Position numbers and translations under genes: made by a program. The notes below the pieces were generated by a model. The model did no database searches and was not told where the DNA came from. It worked only from the letters and a program-made list of their open reading frames with translations. Shown here in pieces: positions 1 to 6,978 of a stretch of 64,000 nt of DNA (positions are counted from its first letter, which is position 1; every line of letters starts with the position of its first letter). This DNA is from Saprospiraceae bacterium (GTDB lineage Bacteria; Bacteroidota; Bacteroidia; Chitinophagales; Saprospiraceae). Location: contig JABSSL010000084.1 of NCBI GenBank assembly GCA_013214355.1, positions 1 through 64,000 on the forward strand, given 5' to 3'.

Positions 1-432
1 ATAATCTGCACTACTCTTTGGATGAAATATGCTCGTGACCATCTCCACAATTTAATAATTACATATCAACTTATTTAGATGTGTATAAACCATAGGCATT
101 TATGTACGATATATGAACCACCCATTTGTAGAGCATTGTAAATGCAAACGCTTAATCCTGGTTTTTGACATCCATTCGTTGGAGAAAAAAAGACTTTTAT
201 AATACCAATATTTCAACCACTCCACATCCGAAGTACTAGTCAAACTTTGGATATTTCGCTGGCGCACAACTTTTTTCCTTAGCTAGGAACTAATTTTCTT
301 TCGTTCCGGTTGTATGGTTTAGGCTTGATCTAGAGAACGCGTATTTCAGAGAAATCCCACCACTCCATTTACCTTCCCAGTTATCCAAGCCAAAAGCTCA
401 CAATATTTTCTTACCTCAAAAATTATTGACAT
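1..432. other. Non-coding left edge
   Basis: No convincing reading frame on either strand. It presumably carries the promoter of the VWA gene that starts at 433. The 11-mer ACATCCGAAGT at 224-234 recurs as one arm of the hairpin at 1082-1131; I see no other structure. Confidence 0.5.
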
Positions 433-1071
433 ATGGAAACCAAACAACACGTTTACAATTTGATCATTCTGGACGAAAGTGGATCGATGAATTCGATCAA
501 GAACACCATCATCAGCGGCTTTAATGAAGTAGTCCAAACCGTGAAAGGAGTAGCCGCTAAATTCCCCGAGCAGGCCCACTTCATTTCTTTAGTCTCCTTT
601 AATGGCCTAGGCATTAATACACACCTTAGCTGCGCCTCGGTAGATAAGCTGGAAGAGATTGATGGCAATAAATATCGGCCTGGCTCTTCCACTCCCTTAT
701 TTGATGCGATGGGAGAAGGCATTGCAAAGCTCCGGCAAACTACCGACACGATTAGTAATTGCAATGTGCTGGTTACTATCCTAACCGACGGGATGGAGAA
801 TGCCTCCAAAGAATACAATAAAGCTGCAATAAAAGCCCTAGTAGATGAACTAGGCGAGAAAAACTGGACCTTCACTTACATCGGTGCAGATCACGATATC
901 GAAAGTTTCGCCGAATCTATTTCTATCAAGAATACAATGCGATTCGAAAAGAACCCCGCAAGCATGCGACGTATGTTTGCCAATGAAATGCGTTCTAGAG
1001 TATCGTACAGCCAGAAGATTCGAGAGGGTAAAAGCACCAAGGAGAATTTCTATTCAGAGGATAGTGAGTAA
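433..1071 (+). CDS. VWA-domain protein
   Basis: The 212-residue protein is a nearly bare von Willebrand factor A domain. The metal-ion-dependent adhesion site is visible: D14-E-S16-G-S18 near the N-terminus, a Thr in the STPLFDAMG stretch near residue 92, and an Asp in LTDGMENAS near residue 119. There is no signal peptide or membrane helix, so it is probably cytoplasmic. Such stand-alone proteins usually act in protein-protein contacts and resemble those near tellurium-resistance or phage-like stress genes, but no such neighbour exists here. The start is the only ATG before the domain. The last 35 residues are charged and probably unstructured. The fold is clear; the biological role is not. 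Confidence 0.85.
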   Translation: METKQHVYNLIILDESGSMNSIKNTIISGFNEVVQTVKGVAAKFPEQAHFISLVSFNGLGINTHLSCASVDKLEEIDGNKYRPGSSTPLFDAMGEGIAKLRQTTDTISNCNVLVTILTDGMENASKEYNKAAIKALVDELGEKNWTFTYIGADHDIESFAESISIKNTMRFEKNPASMRRMFANEMRSRVSYSQKIREGKSTKENFYSEDSE

Positions 1072-1081
1072 ACTATAACCT

Positions 1082-1131
1082 ACATCCGAAGTTCACCTTA
1101 GTCCTTCCCTAAGTAGTGTGACTTCGGATGT
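1082..1131. terminator. Hairpin between convergent genes
   Basis: ACATCCGAAGT (1082-1092) pairs perfectly with ACTTCGGATGT (1121-1131), and further imperfect pairing (CACCTTAG with CTAAGTAGTG) closes the loop to about 7 nt. It lies between the convergent stops at 1071 and 1149, so it probably ends both transcripts. There is no long T-tract. Confidence 0.6.
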
Positions 1132-1148
1132 TCCTATTCAACTACGTC

Positions 1149-1985
1149 CTACCCTCGATGCCGCTTCCGAAATCTGGAAGGTGATTCTCCTTTGAATTTA
1201 TTGAACTGCTTATGAAAAAAGGGGAGGGATTCATACCCACAGGCAAATCCTATCTGGGCCACCGGCCAATCTGTATCCACCAACATCCGTCCTGCAATAT
1301 TGATTCTGTATTCATTGAGAAAAGAAAAGAAAGGACGGCCCATCATTTTACTAAAGAAACGGGAGAAAGACTGCTCGGACATGCTAACCAACTGGGCCAG
1401 CTCTTTCAAATAAATTTTGCGCTGATAATTAAGCTCGACAAAGTCATGCACTTTGGACATGCGATCACTGTATTCGGTAGGTAAGTCATCCATGAACCTG
1501 TTTTCGGATAAGGTCTGGTAATTACAGTCCGATAATTGTAGTAAAACGGATAATAACTGAAGATACAATTGATGTCCTTTCAACTCAGGTAATTGCTGGA
1601 CAGACGTGATAAGGGTCGCTACCTCTTCGGCAGCAAAGAGTAGCCCTCTCGAGGCCGCTCTCAGCAATGATAAAAGAGGAGTAAGCTCCGGGACTTTCGC
1701 AAAGATGCCTTTTTCCCATTGAATCACTACCGATCTAGCCTGACATTCCTCTTCTAGCTGATTTTTCCAGCAATGTGGCAGATTAGATCTAAGCAAGACC
1801 AACTCCCCGGCTTGATAAGGGCCGACATAATCACCAATAAACTTGGTACCGGTACTTTCTTCAATTAAAGTCAATTCGTGCTGAGGGTGAAAATGCCAAG
1901 GTGCATCAAAACTTTCATCTGAATAGCGAAAAGCCAAGATAGATTGCGCAGCTCCCAATCGGACTTGTTCTAGGACGGGCTTCAT
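1149..1985 (-). CDS. AraC-family regulator with cupin sensor
   Basis: The N-terminal half is an AraC-type cupin with the WHFHPQHELTLI stretch and the GELVLLRSNLPHCW stretch. The C-terminal ~100 residues carry two helix-turn-helix motifs ending in the FNKFKGESPSRFR signature. The frame extends upstream to 2057, but family members begin just before the motif MKPVLEQVRLG, so I place the start at 1985. That leaves about 144 bp shared with the divergent PhyH gene at 2130. The divergent layout suggests it controls the dioxygenase-dehydrogenase-esterase operon, possibly in response to a sugar or small polar substrate. The inducer cannot be read from the sequence. Confidence 0.85.
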   Translation of the reverse strand: MKPVLEQVRLGAAQSILAFRYSDESFDAPWHFHPQHELTLIEESTGTKFIGDYVGPYQAGELVLLRSNLPHCWKNQLEEECQARSVVIQWEKGIFAKVPELTPLLSLLRAASRGLLFAAEEVATLITSVQQLPELKGHQLYLQLLSVLLQLSDCNYQTLSENRFMDDLPTEYSDRMSKVHDFVELNYQRKIYLKELAQLVSMSEQSFSRFFSKMMGRPFFSFLNEYRINIAGRMLVDTDWPVAQIGFACGYESLPFFHKQFNKFKGESPSRFRKRHRG

Positions 1986-2129
1986 CAAATACTCTATTTT
2001 ATCCTCTTTCCGTACAATTTCCACAAAAGAAAACAGAATAGTTAACTTCTTGATCAAAAAAAGATAAGCTTACTCAAAAAAAGGGATCGATCTTTGCGGT
2101 AGATCCGGTAATTTCTTGAACTTTAGGAA

Positions 2130-3032
2130 ATGGATACTTTAATCAAAAGAGACCTATCACAGCACCACCAACTGCTGAGCGACCTATTCCCTAATTTATC
2201 TACCGAAGCAGCTTGGGAAGCTTATAAAATCTCAGCGGAGCAAATAGAATTCTTCCAAGAAAACGGCTATCTCAGTCATATCAAAATCTTGGAAGAGGAA
2301 CAGCTAGATCAATTGCGAAAGGAATTAGAAGAAGTGAGAGATCCGAAGCATCCCAAACACGATCTGTTCTATGAATTTCATTCTAATGAATCCTCGGATC
2401 CCAATACCGTACTATTCCATTCCCTTGGACATTGGAGAATCTCAGCAGGTTTTCATGATGTGTTATGGAATCCAAGATTCGTGGTAGTTGCCAGTCAGTT
2501 ATTGGGGAATAAAGCGGTTCGGTTTTGGCACGATCAGTTGTTTTGCAAACCCGCCAAACACGGTGGAGTAGTGGCTTGGCATCAGGATTACAGTTACTGG
2601 ACCCGTACCAAGCCGATGCAACACTTAACCTGCTGGGTGGCATTGGATGATGCCAGTTTAGAAAATGGGTGTTTAAACTACATTCCGGGAAGTCATCGCT
2701 GGGATTTACTAGATCGAATTGATTTGGCCGGAAATATGGACGGTCTTACAGACCATCTGACGGAAGATCAAAAAGCGCAGTACGATCGTAAAGTTGCCAT
2801 TGAAATGCCAAAGGGCTATGGTACGTTTCATCATCCACTCATGGTCCATGGCTCTTATGAGAATTACTCAGATCGATCTCGTCGAGCCTTCGTATTGAAT
2901 GTATTCGCTGACGGCACTCGATCCGATTCAGATGAAGAATTACTACAAGGGGTACCAACCATCCCTAAAGGAGAAAAAATGCAGGGGCAATTTTTCCCAC
3001 TGCTGTATGATCGAGGAGTTGAAGTTGCCTAA
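2130..3032 (+). CDS. PhyH-family 2-oxoglutarate dioxygenase
   Basis: This is a non-haem Fe(II)/2-oxoglutarate-dependent oxygenase of the phytanoyl-CoA dioxygenase (PhyH) family, of normal length (300 residues). The iron ligands are H151 and D153 in AWHQDYSYW and H240 in PLMVHGSYENYS. R251/R252 a few residues later match the position that binds the 2-oxoglutarate carboxylate. CLNYIPGSHRW is the usual strand before the distal His. It is first in an operon with a Zn alcohol dehydrogenase (15 bp gap) and an esterase (9 bp gap). Hydroxylation, oxidation and ester hydrolysis fit a small catabolic route, but the substrate is unknown. No signal peptide. Confidence 0.85.
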   Translation: MDTLIKRDLSQHHQLLSDLFPNLSTEAAWEAYKISAEQIEFFQENGYLSHIKILEEEQLDQLRKELEEVRDPKHPKHDLFYEFHSNESSDPNTVLFHSLGHWRISAGFHDVLWNPRFVVVASQLLGNKAVRFWHDQLFCKPAKHGGVVAWHQDYSYWTRTKPMQHLTCWVALDDASLENGCLNYIPGSHRWDLLDRIDLAGNMDGLTDHLTEDQKAQYDRKVAIEMPKGYGTFHHPLMVHGSYENYSDRSRRAFVLNVFADGTRSDSDEELLQGVPTIPKGEKMQGQFFPLLYDRGVEVA

Positions 3033-3047
3033 AAATGAAAAATTGAT

Positions 3048-4166
3048 ATGTCAAGACGTTCAAAAAGTGCCATTGCGACTGGAGACGGTCAGTTCGTGAT
3101 AGAAGAAGTAAGTTTGGCGGCTCCACAGCCAGATGAAGTCGTAGTAAAGATGCGGGCGGCAGGACTTTGTCATACCGATTACGATTCCCTTTCTTGGGGC
3201 AAACCTATTGTCATGGGGCATGAAGGAGCTGGTGAGATTGTAGAAATGGGCTCCGCCGTAAATGGTTTTGAAGTCGGTGATAAGGTGATCCTCAATTGGG
3301 CTACTCCTTGCATGACCTGTTTTCAATGTCAGGAAGGTAATCAACATATTTGCGAGACCAACTCGCCAGTAGTAGCAGGTGGTAATGGGCATACGCCTGG
3401 ACACGCCCATTTAGAAGGAACGAAATGGAAGGGACAAGTGATTGAGCGCTCCTTCAACTTAGGAACACTTAGTGAATATGCTTTAGTTAAAGATTCAGCC
3501 TTAGTCAAGGTGGAGGAAGAAGAATTGAACTTCTCGGCAGCGGCCATTGTGAGCTGTGGCGTGATGACGGGCTATGGCTCTGTGGTCAACGCTGCGAAGC
3601 TAAAGGCGGGTAGTTCCGTAGCAGTGCTGGGCTGTGGGGGCGTCGGCCTGAATGTGATCCAAGCAGCAGCCATTTCCGGGGCAGCCAAGATCATTGCCGT
3701 TGACATCAATGCGGATAAACTGGAACTGGCTAAACAATTCGGAGCCACGGATATTTTGCTGGCAGATCGCGCCGATGAAGGTTTGACCCAAGCGGCGGAG
3801 CAAGTGCGCCAGATGTGCAATGGGAGAGGGGCGGATTACGCCTTTGAATGCACAGCTGTCCCAGCCTTAGGGGCAGCTCCGTTAGCCATGGTGCGCAATG
3901 CAGGTACTGCGGTTCAAGTAAGTGGCATCGAGGAAGAGATCACCATCGATATGCGCTTATTCGAATGGGATAAAATCTATATCAATCCCCTCTATGGGCA
4001 GGCTCGGCCTCAAATTGATTTTCCTAAATTGATGGCTTTATACAAAAAAGGAGAGCTTAAACTGGATGAGATGATCACTCGAGAATATAGGTTAGAGGAT
4101 TTAAGTCAAGCGCTCGATGATATGCTAAAAGGAAGAAATGCAAAGGGGGTTGTCGTGTTTGATTAA
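3048..4166 (+). CDS. Zinc-dependent alcohol dehydrogenase
   Basis: Medium-chain dehydrogenase/reductase, 372 residues. Catalytic-zinc ligands are C41, H58-E59 (GHEGAG) and C170. The structural-zinc cysteines are C88, C91, C94 and C102. The Rossmann signature GCGGVG is at 195-200, followed by an acidic residue after the second strand (VDINADKLELA), which indicates NAD(H). The overall pattern is that of class III / aryl-alcohol dehydrogenases. With the PhyH oxygenase upstream and the esterase-D-like hydrolase downstream, it could oxidise an alcohol or a thiol-aldehyde adduct. A formaldehyde-type route is possible but not shown by the sequence. Confidence 0.88.
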   Translation: MSRRSKSAIATGDGQFVIEEVSLAAPQPDEVVVKMRAAGLCHTDYDSLSWGKPIVMGHEGAGEIVEMGSAVNGFEVGDKVILNWATPCMTCFQCQEGNQHICETNSPVVAGGNGHTPGHAHLEGTKWKGQVIERSFNLGTLSEYALVKDSALVKVEEEELNFSAAAIVSCGVMTGYGSVVNAAKLKAGSSVAVLGCGGVGLNVIQAAAISGAAKIIAVDINADKLELAKQFGATDILLADRADEGLTQAAEQVRQMCNGRGADYAFECTAVPALGAAPLAMVRNAGTAVQVSGIEEEITIDMRLFEWDKIYINPLYGQARPQIDFPKLMALYKKGELKLDEMITREYRLEDLSQALDDMLKGRNAKGVVVFD

Positions 4167-4175
4167 TAGGAACTT

Positions 4176-4997
4176 ATGTCAAAGAGTAGCTTTAGAACCA
4201 TCGAAATCTCCGATCCGAATTTTGAGCAGGCTGGACTTCGATTCATGACTATCAAAACTCCCAATCTTCTGGGTAGGGGGGATATTTGCCTCTTCGTTCC
4301 TAGCCAGGCTGAGGATCATGAACACCTCCCCCTCTATATCTTACTACATGGGGTATACGGGAGTGCCTGGGCCTGGGCCCTTAAGGGGGCCGCTCATCAA
4401 ACCTTCCAGCAACTATTGGATGAAGGCTTCGTCCAACCCGCGGTAATCGCCATGCCTTCCGACGGTTTATGGGGTGATGGATCAGCCTATTTCACGCATC
4501 ATCAAATGGCCTTTGACAAATGGATTGTTGAGGATGTCCCCTTGGCCATTGCCGAAAACATAGCCGGCACCAGTACTGTTTCCCCCTTATGTATCGGCGG
4601 ATTATCGATGGGGGGCTATGGTGCCCTGTCTCTAGGATCGAGGTTCCCGAGTCATTTTCGGGCTATCTCCGGTCACAGTTCTATTACGCGCTTGGCACAA
4701 ATGGCGCAATTTGTAGAAGAGCCACTAAGCGCCTATGCCGAAGAATGCCAAACCCCCAATGTAATTGATAGTATGCTAGCCAATAAGGATCAACTTCCTG
4801 CCATTCGCTTTGACTGCGGAGTATCCGATGAATTAATTCACGCTAATAGGTCCTTACATCAGGAAATGACGGCAGCTGATATTCCCCATCATTACCAAGA
4901 ATATCCCGGTGGGCATGAATGGCCGTATTGGCAGGAACATGTCCGAAAAACCTTTCTCTTTTTTGATCAACAGATCAAAAAATCTAGCTCAAAATAG
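4176..4997 (+). CDS. Serine esterase, esterase-D/putative-esterase fold
   Basis: Alpha/beta hydrolase of 273 residues. The oxyanion stretch is LLHGVYGSAWAW, the nucleophile is S144 in GGLSMGGYGAL, and the probable remaining triad members are D218 (CGVSDELI) and H247 (PGGHEWPYW). This order matches the putative-esterase family that includes S-formylglutathione hydrolase. No signal peptide. It is the third gene of the operon starting at 2130. Its last 14 bases overlap the end of the convergent DUF1501 gene, so no terminator separates them. Confidence 0.82.
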   Translation: MSKSSFRTIEISDPNFEQAGLRFMTIKTPNLLGRGDICLFVPSQAEDHEHLPLYILLHGVYGSAWAWALKGAAHQTFQQLLDEGFVQPAVIAMPSDGLWGDGSAYFTHHQMAFDKWIVEDVPLAIAENIAGTSTVSPLCIGGLSMGGYGALSLGSRFPSHFRAISGHSSITRLAQMAQFVEEPLSAYAEECQTPNVIDSMLANKDQLPAIRFDCGVSDELIHANRSLHQEMTAADIPHHYQEYPGGHEWPYWQEHVRKTFLFFDQQIKKSSSK

Positions 4998-6483
4998 GCT
5001 TCACGAGATGACCATGTACATCGGTCAATCGGAATCTCCGGCCTTGATGCTTAAAGGTTAGCCGTTCGTGATCAATGCCCATTAAGTGGAGTAGGGTAGC
5101 ATGAAAATCATGAACATGGACGGGGTCCTTAACAATGTTATAGCTAAAATCGTCCGTTTCCCCGTAGCTAAATCCAGGTTTCACGCCAGCGCCTGCCATC
5201 CACATGGTGAAGCAACGGGGGTGATGATCCCGGCCATAGGTTTTTGAGGTTAACTTTCCCTGAGAATAAACGGTACGGCCAAATTCCCCGCCCCAAATCA
5301 CCAAGGTATCTTGCAGTAAGCCTCTTTGTTTTAAGTCTTTGAGTAGCGCAGCCGTAGGTTGGTCTGTCATTCGGCATTGCTTCTTGATTCCTCCAGGTAA
5401 TCCCACATGTTGATCCCAACCCCTTTGGTATAATTGTACGAATTTCACTCCCTTCTCTAAGAGGAGGCGTGCCAGCAGGCAGTTGGCGGCGTAAGTACCT
5501 GGGTCGCGGCTTTCTTCCCCATACATCTCAAAAACGTACTCCGGTTCACCAGAGAGGTCCGTCACTTCCGGTACAGAGGTTTGCATACGGTAAGCCATTT
5601 CGTATTGAGCAATGCGAGCATTAATTTCTGGATCGCCGTAGGTGTCATGCTGAATACCATTGAGCTGCTTTAGATAACTTAGCATTCTTGCTCGATCTTC
5701 CCCATCGTAGTTTTCAGGGTTATTGAGAAAGAGGACCGGATCTTTACCCGATCGGAACTGCACACCTTGATGTTCCGTTGGCAAAAAGCCGTTACCCCAG
5801 AGGCGCGCATAAAGGGGTTGTCCGCCACCTTTTTTGGAAACTAGAGTAATGAAGGTCGGTAGGTTATCATTGTCAGATCCTAGGCCATAGCTAACCCAGG
5901 CACCAATAGAGGGGCGGCCAGGTAATTGGTGGCCTGTCTGGAAAAAGGTAATGGCTGGATCATGGTTGATTTGTTCGGTGTACATCGATTTGATGAAGCA
6001 AAGATCATCTACCATCTCTGCTGTATGGGGCATCAATTCGCTGACCCATTTACGGCATTCCCCGTATTGTTTGAATTTGAAAAGGGAAGGAGCAATAGGA
6101 AGGGAAGATTGTGAAGCACTCATCCCCGTCAAACGCTGGCCCTTACGCACCGAATCTGGTAACTGCTGACCAAAAAGTTCTTGTAGTTTGGGTTTGTAAT
6201 CGTAGGTTTCAAACTGAGAAGGACCGCCGCTTTGGAACAGATATACTATCCGTTTTACCTTAGGCGTGAAATGGGGAAGTCCAGGAAGTCCACCGCCACT
6301 TACTTCACTAGCTAAGTTACTGGAAGGCTGCCCTAGCAAGCCCTTAGGATTCAGCAAAGCGCCCAAAGCCATGGCCCCGATTCCTAGGGAGGTTTTAGTC
6401 AAGAATTGCCGTCGATCAATTTGTTGCTCTATTTTCTGTAAACCCGCATGCTTGGATCGAAGGATATCATGATAATGACTCAT
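4984..6483 (-). CDS. DUF1501 (Tat-exported) protein
   Basis: DUF1501 sulfatase-like protein of the kind abundant in planctomycetes and some Bacteroidota. After the start at 6483 (MSHYHDILRSKHAG) comes a twin-arginine signal, RRQFLTKTSLGIGAMALGALL, so export is folded via Tat. The upstream in-frame extension to 6588 adds no family sequence and I reject it. Conserved family stretches include FQSGGPSQFETYDYKP, NHDPAITFFQTGHQ, VIWGGEFGRT and GRDHHPRCFTMWMAGAGVK. It follows the DUF1549/DUF1553 gene on the same strand, the standard pairing. The pair is suspected to work in degradation of complex polymers at the cell surface; biochemical function is unknown. Confidence 0.85.
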   Translation of the reverse strand: MSHYHDILRSKHAGLQKIEQQIDRRQFLTKTSLGIGAMALGALLNPKGLLGQPSSNLASEVSGGGLPGLPHFTPKVKRIVYLFQSGGPSQFETYDYKPKLQELFGQQLPDSVRKGQRLTGMSASQSSLPIAPSLFKFKQYGECRKWVSELMPHTAEMVDDLCFIKSMYTEQINHDPAITFFQTGHQLPGRPSIGAWVSYGLGSDNDNLPTFITLVSKKGGGQPLYARLWGNGFLPTEHQGVQFRSGKDPVLFLNNPENYDGEDRARMLSYLKQLNGIQHDTYGDPEINARIAQYEMAYRMQTSVPEVTDLSGEPEYVFEMYGEESRDPGTYAANCLLARLLLEKGVKFVQLYQRGWDQHVGLPGGIKKQCRMTDQPTAALLKDLKQRGLLQDTLVIWGGEFGRTVYSQGKLTSKTYGRDHHPRCFTMWMAGAGVKPGFSYGETDDFSYNIVKDPVHVHDFHATLLHLMGIDHERLTFKHQGRRFRLTDVHGHLVKPILS

Positions 6484-6606
6484 ACTTTTATCTTTGGTTC
6501 TTCGACTAAGCCCCTGTTTGAAGACATTCGAAAATGAAAGGCAAGGCTTATTTTGGTCGCTTTTGCCGCTCATTTTATGATCGTCCACAAGGCTAGTCGA
6601 AGAAAG

Positions 6607-6978
6607 TTATCTTTTAGTGATGGTGGCATCGCCATTGATAATGACACTTGCAACCACTGCATTTGCTGCAATTAAATGCGGATCGAGCATTGGATCAATT
6701 TCGTAGGCTCCGGTTTCTAGCCAGCCCTTTGTCTTCTCAGGGTTTTCTCTGAATATCGTAAATTCTTTGGCCTGCAATTCTGCGAGCATTTTTAATTCTC
6801 TTTGATTCGGTGCTCTCCCTGTCAGCTTGGTGAAGGTTTTCTGAATAGCGATTTCAATATTGGCTTCCCTAGCCATGGTTTCGCCCATAACTTTAGCCGC
6901 TTCCACGAAGGTGGGATCATTCAGTAATACGAGTGCCTGCAAAGGAGTATTGGTCTTTTGACGGCGGACCGTACAGGC
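6607..6978 (-). pseudogene. 3' part of DUF1553 gene, beyond an in-frame stop
   Basis: The frame of the upstream gene continues after TAA at 6979-6981 with ACTVRRQKTNTPLQALVLLND, exactly what follows FDQPER in DUF1553 proteins (the family motif is R-[ES]-x-C-x-x-R-R-Q-x-T-N-T-P). No bases are gained or lost. The remaining 123 residues complete the family C-terminus. One base change would restore the whole protein. The first internal ATG is at 6942, inside the domain, so independent function is unlikely. Either the gene is disrupted, the stop is read through, or the base call is wrong. Confidence 0.8.

Noticed and set aside
453-875. 140-codon frame opposite the VWA gene
   Set aside because: It mirrors the VWA coding sequence; no family features and no promoter space.
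884-1078. 64-codon frame overlapping the VWA gene in another phase
   Set aside because: Lies inside the real gene and lacks protein-like features.
224-1131. Recurring 11-mer ACATCCGAAGT (224, 1082, complement at 1121)
   Set aside because: Two of three copies are the arms of one hairpin; the third could be chance.
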